A DNA stretch of 64,000 bases from the NCBI RefSeq assembly GCF_963576545.1, contig NW_026870486.1, positions 124,001 to 188,000 on the forward strand. Reading direction: 5' to 3'. This DNA comes from Limanda limanda. Taxonomy: Eukaryota; Chordata; Actinopteri; Pleuronectiformes; Pleuronectidae. Position 1 is the first letter of the stretch, and every line of letters starts with the position of its first letter. The notes below the pieces were generated by a model, which was not told where the DNA came from, did no database searches, and saw only the letters and a program-made list of their open reading frames with translations. This document shows positions 22,477-36,086 of the stretch, in pieces. A program made the position numbers and the translations under genes.

Positions 22477-25400
22477 TTACGAAAGTCGGAAAAGCTCAAG
22501 GATGGTACCGATCGATGCGCGCTACCCCATTTAGTGGGGGTAGAGCCTACTTGCAAGTCTCTCCGACCTTCACAAAAAAAGTTATTCAAGAATATCTCCT
22601 CAGATTTGGGGGAATTTCGTCGGTCGACCTCTTCCGAAGGTCGTACAAGCTCGGGGATGGTACCAATCGATCCGCAGGACCCAAATTAGTCCAGATGCAA
22701 CCACTTTTCAAGTCTCTCCGACCTTCACAAAAAAAGTTATTCAAGAATATCTCTTTCTCCTATGTGCTTTCATCCCTAACCCTAACCCTAACCCTTCCGA
22801 AAGTCGGAGAAGCTCAAGGATGGTACCGATCGATGCGCGCTACCCCATTTAGTGGGGGTAGAGCCTACTTGCAAGTCTCTCCGACCTTCACAAAAAACGT
22901 TATTCAAGAATATCTCTTTCTCCTATGTGCTTTCATCCCTAACCCTAACCCTAACCCTTCCGAAAGTCGGAGAAGCTCAAGGATGGTACCGATCGATGCG
23001 CGCTACCCCATTTAGTGGGGGTAGAGCCTACTTGCAAGTCTCTCCGACCTTCACAAAAAAAGTTATTCAAGAATATCTCCTCAGATTTGGGGGAATTTCG
23101 TCGGTCGACCTCTTCCGAAGGTCGTACAAGCTCGGGGATGGTACCAATCGATCTGCAGGACCCAAATTAGTCCAGATGCAACCACTTTCCAAGTCTCTCC
23201 GACCTTCACAAAAAAAGTTATTCAAGAATATCTCTTTCTCCTATGTGCTTTCATCCCTAACCCTAACCCTAACCCTTCCGAAAGTCGGAGAAGCTCAAGG
23301 ATGGTACCGATCGATGCGCGCTACCCCATTTAGTGGGAGTAGAGCCTACTTGCAAGTCTCTCCGACCTTCACAAAAAAAGTTATTCAAGAATATCTCTTT
23401 CTCCTATGTGCTTTCATCCCTAACCCTAACCCTAACCCTTCCGAAAGTCGGAGAAGCTCAAGGATGGTACCGATCGATGCGCGCTACCCCATTTAGTGGG
23501 GGTAGAGCCTACTTGCAAGTCTCTCCGACCTTCACAAAAAAAGTTATTCAAGAATATCTCCTCAGATTTGGGGGAATTTCGTCGGTCGACCTCTTCCGAA
23601 GGTCGTACAAGCTCGGGGATGGTACCAATCGATCTGCAGGACCCAAATTAGTCCAGATGCAACCACTTTCCAAGTCTCTCCGACCTTCAAAAAAAAAGTT
23701 ATTCAAGAATATCTCTTTCTCCTATGTGCTTTCATCCCTAACCCTAACCCTAACCCTTCCGAAAGTCGGAGAAGCTCAAGGATGGTACTGATCGATGTGC
23801 GCTACCCCATTTAGTGGGGGTAGAGCCTACTTGCAAGTCTCTCCGACCTTCACAAAAAAAGTTATTCAAGAATATCTCTTTCTCCTATGTGCTTTCATCC
23901 CTAACCCTAACCCTAACCCTTCCGAAAGTCGGAGAAGCTCAAGGATGGTACCGATCGATGCGCGCTACCCCATTTAGTGGGGGTAGAGCCTACTTGCAAG
24001 TCTCTCCGACCTTCACAAAAAACGTTATTCAAGAATATCTCTTTCTCCTATGTGCTTTCATCCCTAACCCTAACCCTAACCCTTCCGAAAGTCGGAGAAG
24101 CTCAAGGATGGTACCGATCGATGCGCGCTACCCCATTTAGTGGGGGTAGAGCCTACTTGCAAGTCTCTCCGACCTTCACAAAAAAAGTTATTCAAGAATA
24201 TCTCCTCAGATTTGGGGGAATTTCGTCGGTCGACCTCTTCCGAAGGTCGTACAAGCTCGGGGATGGTACCAATCGATCTGCAGGACCCAAATTAGTCCAG
24301 ATGCAACCACTTTCCAAGTCTCTCCGACCTTCACAAAAAAAGTTATTCAAGAATATCTCTTTCTCCTATGTGCTTTCATCCCTAACCCTAACCCTAACCC
24401 TTCCGAAAGTCGGAGAAGCTCAAGGATGGTACCGATCGATGCGCGCTACCCCATTTAGTGGGGGTAGAGCCTACTTGCAAGTCTCTCCGACCTTCACAAA
24501 AAAAGTTATTCAAGAATATCTCTTTCTCCTATGTGCTTTCATCCCTAACCCTAACCCTAACCCTTCCGAAAGTCGGAGAAGCTCAAGGATGGTACCGATC
24601 GATGCGCGCTACCCCATTTAGTGGGGGTAGAGCCTACTTGCAAGTCTCTCCGACCTTCACAAAAAAAGTTATTCAAGAATATCTCCTCAGATTTGGGGGA
24701 ATTTCGTCGGTCGACCTCTTCCGAAGGTCGTACAAGCTCGGGGATGGTACCAATCGATCCGCAGGACCCAAATTAGTCCAGATGCAACCACTTTCCAAGT
24801 CTCTCCGACCTTCACAAAAAAAGTTATTCAAGAATATCTCTTTCTCCTATGTGCTTTCATCCCTAACCCTAACCCTAACCCTTCCGAAAGTCGGAGAAGC
24901 TCAAGGATGGTACCGATCGATGTGCGCTACCCCATTTAGTGGGGGTAGAGCCTACTTGCAAGTCTCTCCGACCTTCACAAAAAAAGTTATTCAAGAATAT
25001 CTCTTTCTCCTATGTGCTTTCATCCCTAACCCTAACCCTAACCCTTCCGAAAGTCGGAGAAGCTCAAGGATGGTACCGATCGATGCGCGCTACCCCATTT
25101 AGTGGGGGTAGAGCCTACTTGCAAGTCTCTCCGACCTTCACAAAAAAAGTTATTCAAGAATATCTCTTTCTCCTATGTGCTTTCATCCCTAACCCTAACC
25201 CTAACCCTTCCGAAAGTCGGAGAAGCTCAAGGATGGTACTGATCGATGCGCGCTACCCCATTTAGTGGGGGTAGAGCCTACTTGCAAGTCTCTCCGACCT
25301 TCACAAAAAAAGTTATTCAAGAATATCTCCTCAGATTTGGGGGAATTTCGTCGGTCGACCTCTTCCGAAGGTCGTACAAGCTCGGGGATGGTACCAATCG

Positions 25401-25603
25401 ATCTGCAGGACCCAAATTAGTCCAGATGCAACCACTTTCCAAGTCTCTCCGACCTTCACAAAAAAAGTTATTCAAGAATATCTCTTTCTCCTATGTGCTT
25501 TCATCCCTAACCCTAACCCTAACCCTTCCGAAAGTCGGAGAAGCTCAAGGATGGTACCGATCGATGTGCGCTACCCCATTTAGTGGGGGTAGAGCCTACT
25601 TGC

Positions 25604-27372
25604 AAGTCTCTCCGACCTTCACAAAAAAAGTTATTCAAGAATATCTTCTCAGATTTGGGGGAATTTCGTCGGTCGACCTCTTTCGAAGGTCGTACAAGCT
25701 CGGGGATGGTACCAATCGATCCGCAGGACCCAAATTAGTCCAGATGCAACCACTTTCCAAGTCTCTCCGACCTTCACAAAAAAAGTTATTCAAGAATATC
25801 TCTTTCTCCTATGTGCTTTCATCCCTAACCCTAACCCTAACCCTTCCGAAAGTCGGAAAAGCTCAAGGATGGTACCGATCGATGCGCGCTACCCCATTTA
25901 GTGGGGGTAGAGTCTACTTGCAAGTCTCTCCGACCTTCACAAAAAAAGTTATTCAAGAATATCTCTTTCTCCTATGTGCTTTCATCCCTAACCCTAACCC
26001 TAACCCTTCCGAAAGTCGGAGAAGCTCAAGGATGGTACTGATCGATGCGCGCAACCCCATTTAGTGGGGGTAGAGCCTACTTGCAAGTCTCTCCGACCTT
26101 CACAAAAAAAGTTATTCAAGAATATCTCCTCAGATTTGGGGGAATTTCGTCGGTCGACCTCTTGCGAAGGTCGTACAAGCTCGGGGATGGTACCAATCGA
26201 TCTGCAGGACCCAAATTAGTCCAGATGCAACCACTTTCCAAGTCTCTCCGACCTTCACAAAAAAAGTTATTCAAGAATATCTCTTTCTCCTATGTGCTTT
26301 CATCCCTAACCCTAACCCTAACCCTTCCGAAAGTCGGAGAAGCTCAAGGATGGTACCGATCGATGCGCGCTACCCCATTTAGTGGGGGTAGAGCCTACTT
26401 GCAAGTCTCTCCGACCTTCACAAAAAAAGTTATTCAAGAATATCTCTTTCTCCTATGTGCTTTCATCCCTAACCCTAACCCTAACCCTTCCGAAAGTCGG
26501 AGAAGCTCAAGGATGGTACCGATCGATGCGCGCTACCCCATTTAGTGGGGGTAGAGCCTACTTGCAAGTCTCTCCGACCTTCACAAAAAAAGTTATTCAA
26601 GAATATCTCCTCAGATTTGGGGGAATTTCGTCGGTCGACCTCTTCCGAAGGTCGTACAAGCTCGGGGATGGTACCAATCGATCTGCAGGACCCAAATTAG
26701 TCCAGATGCAACCACTTTCCAAGTCTCTCCGACCTTCACAAAAAAAGTTATTCAAGAATATCTCTTTCTCCTATGTGCTTTCATCCCTAACCCTAACCCT
26801 AACCCTTCCGAAAGTCGGAGAAGCTCAAAGATGGTACCGATCGATGCGCGCTACCCCATTTAGTGGGGGTAGAGCCTACTTGCAAGTCTCTCCGACCTTC
26901 ACAAAAAAAGTTATTCAAGAATATCTCTTTCTCCTATGTGCTTTCATCCCTAACCCTAACCCTAACCCTTCCGAAAGTCGGAGAAGCTCAAGGATGGTAC
27001 CGATCGATGCGCGCTACCCCATTTAGTGGGGGTAGAGCCTACTTGCAAGTCTCTCCGACCTTCACAAAAAAAGTTATTCAAGAATATCTCTTTCTCCTAT
27101 GTGCTTTCATCCCTAACCCTAACCCTAACCCTTCCGAAAGTCGGAGAAGCTCAAGGATGGTACCGATCGATGCGCGCTACCCAATTTAGTGGGGGTAGAG
27201 CCTACTTGCAAGTCTCTCCGACCTTCACAAAAAAAGTTATTCAAGAATATCTCTTTCTCCTATGTGCTTTCATCCCTAACCCTAACCCTAACCCTTCCAA
27301 AAGTCGGAGAAGCTCAAGGATGGTACCGATCGATGCGCGTTACCCCATTTAGTGGGGGTAGAGCCTACTTGC
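25604..27372 (+). repeat. Higher-order block IV, copy 2
   Basis: This is the counterpart of 19985-21747. The A before it ends GATGTGCGCTACC, whereas the A before copy 1 ends GCGCAACC, so the left boundary falls at the start of the B monomer. Confidence 0.84.
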
Positions 27373-30300
27373 AAGTCTCTCCGACCTTCACAAAAAAAGT
27401 TATTCAAGAATATCTCTTTCTCCTATGTGCTTTCATCCCTAACCCTAACCCTAACCCTTCCGAAAGTCGGAAAAGCTCAAGGATGGTACCGATCGATGCG
27501 CGCTACCCCATTTAGTGGGGGTAGAGTCTACTTGCAAGTCTCTCCGACCTTCACAAAAAAAGTTATTCAAGAATATCTCTTTCTCCTATGTGCTTTCATC
27601 CCTAACCCTAACCCTAACCCTTCCGAAAGTCGGAGAAGCTCAAGGATGGTACTGATCGATGCGCGCAACCCCATTTAGTGGGGGTAGAGCCTACTTGCAA
27701 GTCTCTCCGACCTTCACAAAAAAAGTTATTCAAGAATATCTCCTCAGATTTGGGGGAATTTCGTCGGTCGACCTCTTGCGAAGGTCGTACAAGCTCGGGG
27801 ATGGTACCAATCGATCTGCAGGACCCAAATTAGTCCAGATGCAACCACTTTCCAAGTCTCTCCGACCTTCACAAAAAAAGTTATTCAAGAATATCTCTTT
27901 CTCCTATGTGCTTTCATCCCTAACCCTAACCCTAACCCTTCCGAAAGTCGGAGAAGCTCAAGGATGGTACCGATCGATGCGCGCTACCCCATTTAGTGGG
28001 GGTAGAGCCTACTTGCAAGTCTCTCCGACCTTCACAAAAAAAGTTATTCAAGAATATCTCTTTCTCCTATGTGCTTTCATCCCTAACCCTAACCCTAACC
28101 CTTCCGAAAGTCGGAGAAGCTCAAGGATGGTACCGATCGATGCGCGCTACCCCATTTAGTGGGGGTAGAGCCTACTTGCAAGTCTCTCCGACCTTCACAA
28201 AAAAAGTTATTCAAGAATATCTCCTCAGATTTGGGGGAATTTCGTCGGTCGACCTCTTCCGAAGGTCGTACAAGCTCGGGGATGGTACCAATCGATCTGC
28301 AGGACCCAAATTAGTCCAGATGCAACCACTTTCCAAGTCTCTCCGACCTTCACAAAAAAAGTTATTCAAGAATATCTCTTTCTCCTATGTGCTTTCATCC
28401 CTAACCCTAACCCTAACCCTTCCGAAAGTCGGAGAAGCTCAAAGATGGTACCGATCGATGCGCGCTACCCCATTTAGTGGGGGTAGAGCCTACTTGCAAG
28501 TCTCTCCGACCTTCACAAAAAAAGTTATTCAAGAATATCTCTTTCTCCTATGTGCTTTCATCCCTAACCCTAACCCTAACCCTTCCGAAAGTCGGAGAAG
28601 CTCAAGGATGGTACCGATCGATGCGCGCTACCCCATTTAGTGGGGGTAGAGCCTACTTGCAAGTCTCTCCGACCTTCACAAAAAAAGTTATTCAAGAATA
28701 TCTCTTTCTCCTATGTGCTTTCATCCCTAACCCTAACCCTAACCCTTCCGAAAGTCGGAGAAGCTCAAGGATGGTACCGATCGATGCGCGCTACCCAATT
28801 TAGTGGGGGTAGAGCCTACTTGCAAGTCTCTCCGACCTTCACAAAAAAAGTTATTCAAGAATATCTCTTTCTCCTATGTGCTTTCATCCCTAACCCTAAC
28901 CCTAACCCTTCCAAAAGTCGGAGAAGCTCAAGGATGGTACCGATCGATGCGCGTTACCCCATTTAGTGGGGGTAGAGCCTACTTGCAAGTCTCTCCGACC
29001 TTCACAAAAAAAGTTATTCAAGAATATCTCTTTCTCCTATGTGCTTTCATCCCTAACCCTAACCCTAACCCTTCCGAAAGTCGGAGAAGCTCAAGGATGG
29101 TACCGATCGATGCGCGCTACCCCATTTAGTGGGGGTAGAGCCTACTTGCAAGTCTCTCCGACCTTCACAAAAAAAGTTATTCAAGAATATCTCTTTCTCC
29201 TATGTGCTTTCATCCCTAACCCTAACCCTAACCCTTCCGAAAGTCGGAAAAGCTCAAGGATGGTACCGATCGATGCGCGCTACCCCATTTAGTGGGGGTA
29301 GAGTCTACTTGCAAGTCTCTCCGACCTTCACAAAAAAAGTTATTCAAGAATATCTCTTTCTCCTATGTGCTTTCATCCCTAACCCTAACCCTAACCCTTC
29401 CGAAAGTCGGAGAAGCTCAAGGATGGTACTGATCGATGCGCGCAACCCCATTTAGTGGGGGTAGAGCCTACTTGCAAGTCTCTCCGACCTTCACAAAAAA
29501 AGTTATTCAAGAATATCTCCTCAGATTTGGGGGAATTTCGTCGGTCGACCTCTTCCGAAGGTCGTACAAGCTCGGGGATGGTACCAATCGATCTGCAGGA
29601 CCCAAATTAGTCCAGATGCAACCACTTTCCAAGTCTCTCCGACCTTCACAAAAAAAGTTATTCAAGAATATCTCTTTCTCCTATGTGCTTTCATCCCTAA
29701 CCCTAACCCTAACCCTTCCGAAAGTCGGAGAAGCTCAAGGATGGTACCGATCGATGCGCGCTACCCCATTTAGTGGGGGTAGAGCCTACTTGCAAGTCTC
29801 TCCGACCTTCACAAAAAAAGTTATTCAAGAATATCTCTTTCTCCTATGTGCTTTCATCCCTAACCCTAACCCTAACCCTTCCGAAAGTCGGAGAAGCTCA
29901 AGGATGGTACCGATCGATGCGCGCTACCCCATTTAGTGGGGGTAGAGCCTACTTGCAAGTCTCTCCGACCTTCACAAAAAAAGTTATTCAAGAATATCTC
30001 CTCAGATTTGGGGGAATTTCGTCGGTCGACCTCTTCCAAAGGTCGTACAAGCTCGGGGATGGTACCAATCGATCTGCAGGACCCAAATTAGTCCAGATGC
30101 AACCACTTTCCAAGTCTCTCCGACCTTCACAAAAAAAGTTATTCAAGAATATCTCTTTCTCCTATGTGCTTTCATCCCTAACCCTAACCCTAACCCTTCC
30201 GAAAGTCGGAGAAGCTCAAAGATGGTACCGATCGATGCGCGCTACCCCATTTAGTGGGGGTAGAGCCTACTTGCAAGTCTCTCCGACCTTCACAAAAAAA

Positions 30301-32369
30301 GTTATTCAAGAATATCTCTTTCTCCTATGTGCTTTCATCCCTAACCCTAACCCTAACCCTTCCGAAAGTCGGAGAAGCTCAAGGATGGTACCGATCGATG
30401 CGCGCTACCCCATTTAGTGGGGGTAGAGCCTACTTGCAAGTCTCTCCGACCTTCACAAAAAAAGTTATTCAAGAATATCTCTTTCTCCTATGTGCTTTCA
30501 TCCCTAACCCTAACCCTAACCCTTCCGAAAGTCGGAGAAGCTCAAAGATGGTACCGATCGATGCGCGCTACCCAATTTAGTGGGGGTAGAGCCTACTTGC
30601 AAGTCTCTCCGACCTTCACAAAAAAAGTTATTCAAGAATATCTCTTTCTCCTATGTGCTTTCATCCCTAACCCTAACCCTAACCCTTCCAAAAGTCGGAG
30701 AAGCTCAAAGATGGTACCGATCGATGCGCGTTACCCCATTTAGTGGGGGTAGAGCCTACTTGCAAGTCTCTCCGACCTTCACAAAAAAAGTTATTCAAGA
30801 ATATCTCTTTCTCCTATGTGCTTTCATCCCTAACCCTAACCCTAACCCTTCCGAAAGTCGGAGAAGCTCAAGGATGGTACCGATCGATGCGCGTTACCCC
30901 ATTTAGTGGGGGTAGAGCCTACTTGCAAGTCTCTCCGACCTTCACAAAAAAAGTTATTCAAGAATATCTCTTTCTCCTATGTGCTTTCATCCCTAACCCT
31001 AACCCTAACCCTTCCGAAAGTCGGAGAAGCTCAAAGATGGTACCGATCGATGCGCGCTACCCCATTTAGTGGGGGTAGAGCCTACTTGCAAGTCTCTCCG
31101 ACCTTCACAAAAAAAGTTATTCAAGAATATCTCTTTCTCCTATGTGCTTTCATCCCTAGCCCTAACCCTAACCCTTACGAAAGTCGGAAAAGCTCAAGGA
31201 TGGTACCGATCGATGCGCGCTACCCCATTTAGTGGGGGTAGAGCCTACTTGCAAGTCTCTCCGACCTTCACAAAAAAAGTTATTCAAGAATATCTCCTCA
31301 GATTTGGGGGAATTTCGTCGGTCGACCTCTTCCGAAGGTCGTACAAGCTCGGGGATGGTACCAATCGATCCGCAGGACCCAAATTAGTCCAGATGCAACC
31401 ACTTTCCAAGTCTCTCCGACCTTCACAAAAAAAGTTATTCAAGAATATCTCTTTCTCCTATGTGCTTTCATCCCTAACCCTAACCCTAACCCTTCCGAAA
31501 GTCGGAGAAGCTCAAGGATGGTACCGATCGATGCGCGCTACCCCATTTAGTGGGGGTAGAGCCTACTTGCAAGTCTCTCCGACCTTCACAAAAAACGTTA
31601 TTCAAGAATATCTCTTTCTCCTATGTGCTTTCATCCCTAACCCTAACCCTAACCCTTCCGAAAGTCGGAGAAGCTCAAGGATGGTACCGATCGATGCGCG
31701 CTACCCCATTTAGTGGGGGTAGAGCCTACTTGCAAGTCTCTCCGACCTTCACAAAAAAAGTTATTCAAGAATATCTCCTCAGATTTGGGGGAATTTCGTC
31801 GGTCGACCTCTTCCGAAGGTCGTACAAGCTCGGGGATGGTACCAATCGATCTGCAGGACCCAAATTAGTCCAGATGCAACCACTTTCCAAGTCTCTCCGA
31901 CCTTCACAAAAAAAGTTATTCAAGAATATCTCTTTCTCCTATGTGCTTTCATCCCTAACCCTAACCCTAACCCTTCCGAAAGTCGGAGAAGCTCAAGGAT
32001 GGTACCGATCGATGCGCGCTACCCCATTTAGTGGGGGTAGAGCCTACTTGCAAGTCTCTCCGACCTTCACAAAAAAAGTTATTCAAGAATATCTCTTTCT
32101 CCTATGTGCTTTCATCCCTAACCCTAACCCTAACCCTTCCGAAAGTCGGAGAAGCTCAAGGATGGTACCGATCGATGTGCGCTACCCCATTTAGTGGGGG
32201 TAGAGCCTACTTGCAAGTCTCTCCGACCTTCACAAAAAAAGTTATTCAAGAATATCTTCTCAGATTTGGGGGAATTTCGTCGGTCGACCTCTTTCGAAGG
32301 TCGTACAAGCTCGGGGATGGTACCAATCGATCCGCAGGACCCAAATTAGTCCAGATGCAACCACTTTCC
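27373..32369 (+). repeat. 4997-bp higher-order repeat (24 A + 7 B), copy 1
   Basis: The unit has B monomers at 27699 (CTCTTGCG variant), 28180, 29476, 29957 (TTCCAAAGG variant), 31253, 31734 and 32215. It contains two long runs of 7 A. Every B except the last has a counterpart exactly 4997 bp downstream. Private marker combinations (CCCTAGCCC with CCTTACGAAAG near 31,154-31,180; A6CG near 31,593) repeat at the same offset. Confidence 0.92.
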
Positions 32370-33722
32370 AAGTCTCTCCGACCTTCACAAAAAAAGTTAT
32401 TCAAGAATATCTCTTTCTCCTATGTGCTTTCATCCCTAACCCTAACCCTAACCCTTCCGAAAGTCGGAAAAGCTCAAGGATGGTACCGATCGATGCGCGC
32501 TACCCCATTTAGTGGGGGTAGAGTCTACTTGCAAGTCTCTCCGACCTTCACAAAAAAAGTTATTCAAGAATATCTCTTTCTCCTATGTGCTTTCATCCCT
32601 AACCCTAACCCTAACCCTTCCGAAAGTCGGAGAAGCTCAAGGATGGTACTGATCGATGCGCGCAACCCCATTTAGTGGGGGTAGAGCCTACTTGCAAGTC
32701 TCTCCGACCTTCACAAAAAAAGTTATTCAAGAATATCTCCTCAGATTTGGGGGAATTTCGTCGGTCGACCTCTTGCGAAGGTCGTACAAGCTCGGGGATG
32801 GTACCAATCGATCTGCAGGACCCAAATTAGTCCAGATGCAACCACTTTCCAAGTCTCTCCGACCTTCACAAAAAAAGTTATTCAAGAATATCTCTTTCTC
32901 CTATGTGCTTTCATCCCTAACCCTAACCCTAACCCTTCCGAAAGTCGGAGAAGCTCAAGGATGGTACCGATCGATGCGCGCTACCCCATTTAGTGGGGGT
33001 AGAGCCTACTTGCAAGTCTCTCCGACCTTCACAAAAAAAGTTATTCAAGAATATCTCTTTCTCCTATGTGCTTTCATCCCTAACCCTAACCCTAACCCTT
33101 CCGAAAGTCGGAGAAGCTCAAGGATGGTACCGATCGATGCGCGCTACCCCATTTAGTGGGGGTAGAGCCTACTTGCAAGTCTCTCCGACCTTCACAAAAA
33201 AAGTTATTCAAGAATATCTCCTCAGATTTGGGGGAATTTCGTCGGTCGACCTCTTCCGAAGGTCGTACAAGCTCGGGGATGGTACCAATCGATCTGCAGG
33301 ACCCAAATTAGTCCAGATGCAACCACTTTCCAAGTCTCTCCGACCTTCACAAAAAAAGTTATTCAAGAATATCTCTTTCTCCTATGTGCTTTCATCCCTA
33401 ACCCTAACCCTAACCCTTCCGAAAGTCGGAGAAGCTCAAAGATGGTACCGATCGATGCGCGCTACCCCATTTAGTGGGGGTAGAGCCTACTTGCAAGTCT
33501 CTCCGACCTTCACAAAAAAAGTTATTCAAGAATATCTCTTTCTCCTATGTGCTTTCATCCCTAACCCTAACCCTAACCCTTCCGAAAGTCGGAGAAGCTC
33601 AAGGATGGTACCGATCGATGCGCGCTACCCCATTTAGTGGGGGTAGAGCCTACTTGCAAGTCTCTCCGACCTTCACAAAAAAAGTTATTCAAGAATATCT
33701 CTTTCTCCTATGTGCTTTCATC

Positions 33723-33743
33723 CCTTACCCTAACCCTAACCCT
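33723..33743 (+). repeat. Telomeric tract variant beginning CCCTTACCC
   Basis: A single-copy variant, together with CCTTCAGAAAG a few bases later. It is absent from the counterpart 4997 bp upstream, so it arose after that duplication. Confidence 0.85.
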
Positions 33744-34953
33744 TCAGAAAGTCGGAGAAGCTCAAGGATGGTACCGATCGATGCGCGCTACCCAATTTAG
33801 TGGGGGTAGAGCCTACTTGCAAGTCTCTCCGACCTTCACAAAAAAAGTTATTCAAGAATATCTCTTTCTCCTATGTGCTTTCATCCCTAACCCTAACCCT
33901 AACCCTTCCAAAAGTCGGAGAAGCTCAAGGATGGTACCGATCGATGCGCGTTACCCCATTTAGTGGGGGTAGAGCCTACTTGCAAGTCTCTCCGACCTTC
34001 ACAAAAAAAGTTATTCAAGAATATCTCTTTCTCCTATGTGCTTTCATCCCTAACCCTAACCCTAACCCTTCCGAAAGTCGGAGAAGCTCAAGGATGGTAC
34101 CGATCGATGCGCGCTACCCCATTTAGTGGGGGTAGAGCCTACTTGCAAGTCTCTCCGACCTTCACAAAAAAAGTTATTCAAGAATATCTCTTTCTCCTAT
34201 GTGCTTTCATCCCTAACCCTAACCCTAACCCTTCCGAAAGTCGGAAAAGCTCAAGGATGGTACCGATCGATGCGCGCTACCCCATTTAGTGGGGGTAGAG
34301 TCTACTTGCAAGTCTCTCCGACCTTCACAAAAAAAGTTATTCAAGAATATCTCTTTCTCCTATGTGCTTTCATCCCTAACCCTAACCCTAACCCTTCCGA
34401 AAGTCGGAGAAGCTCAAGGATGGTACTGATCGATGCGCGCAACCCCATTTAGTGGGGGTAGAGCCTACTTGCAAGTCTCTCCGACCTTCACAAAAAAAGT
34501 TATTCAAGAATATCTCCTCAGATTTGGGGGAATTTCGTCGGTCGACCTCTTCCGAAGGTCGTACAAGCTCGGGGATGGTACCAATCGATCTGCAGGACCC
34601 AAATTAGTCCAGATGCAACCACTTTCCAAGTCTCTCCGACCTTCACAAAAAAAGTTATTCAAGAATATCTCTTTCTCCTATGTGCTTTCATCCCTAACCC
34701 TAACCCTAACCCTTCCGAAAGTCGGAGAAGCTCAAGGATGGTACCGATCGATGCGCGCTACCCCATTTAGTGGGGGTAGAGCCTACTTGCAAGTCTCTCC
34801 GACCTTCACAAAAAAAGTTATTCAAGAATATCTCTTTCTCCTATGTGCTTTCATCCCTAACCCTAACCCTAACCCTTCCGAAAGTCGGAGAAGCTCAAGG
34901 ATGGTACCGATCGATGCGCGCTACCCCATTTAGTGGGGGTAGAGCCTACTTGC

Positions 34954-35880
34954 AAGTCTCTCCGACCTTCACAAAAAAAGTTATTCAAGAATATCTCCTC
35001 AGATTTGGGGGAATTTCGTCGGTCGACCTCTTCCAAAGGTCGTACAAGCTCGGGGATGGTACCAATCGATCTGCAGGACCCAAATTAGTCCAGATGCAAC
35101 CACTTTCCAAGTCTCTCCGACCTTCACAAAAAAAGTTATTCAAGAATATCTCTTTCTCCTATGTGCTTTCATCCCTAACCCTAACCCTAACCCTTCCGAA
35201 AGTCGGAGAAGCTCAAAGATGGTACCGATCGATGCGCGCTACCCCATTTAGTGGGGGTAGAGCCTACTTGCAAGTCTCTCCGACCTTCACAAAAAAAGTT
35301 ATTCAAGAATATCTCTTTCTCCTATGTGCTTTCATCCCTAACCCTAACCCTAACCCTTCCGAAAGTCGGAGAAGCTCAAGGATGGTACCGATCGATGCGC
35401 GCTACCCCATTTAGTGGGGGTAGAGCCTACTTGCAAGTCTCTCCGACCTTCACAAAAAAAGTTATTCAAGAATATCTCTTTCTCCTATGTGCTTTCATCC
35501 CTAACCCTAACCCTAACCCTTCCGAAAGTCGGAGAAGCTCAAAGATGGTACCGATCGATGCGCGCTACCCAATTTAGTGGGGGTAGAGCCTACTTGCAAG
35601 TCTCTCCGACCTTCACAAAAAAAGTTATTCAAGAATATCTCTTTCTCCTATGTGCTTTCATCCCTAACCCTAACCCTAACCCTTCCAAAAGTCGGAGAAG
35701 CTCAAAGATGGTACCGATCGATGCGCGTTACCCCATTTAGTGGGGGTAGAGCCTACTTGCAAGTCTCTCCGACCTTCACAAAAAAAGTTATTCAAGAATA
35801 TCTCTTTCTCCTATGTGCTTTCATCCCTAACCCTAACCCTAACCCTTCCGAAAGTCGGAGAAGCTCAAGGATGGTACCGA
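34954..35880 (+). repeat. Source-like segment of the 42-kb mosaic
   Basis: The TTCCAAAGG-type B at 34954 and the following As (AAAGATGG, AAAGATGG, CCCAATTT, TTCCAAAAG, GCGTTACC in order) reappear at 41875-42801, offset 6921 bp. Confidence 0.8.
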
Positions 35881-36086
35881 TCGATGCGCGTTACCCCATT
35901 TAGTGGGGGTAGAGCCTACTTGCAAGTCTCTCCGACCTTCACAAAAAAAGTTATTCAAGAATATCTCTTTCTCCTATGTGCTTTCATCCCTAACCCTAAC
36001 CCTAACCCTTCCGAAAGTCGGAGAAGCTCAAAGATGGTACCGATCGATGCGCGCTACCCCATTTAGTGGGGGTAGAGCCTACTTGC

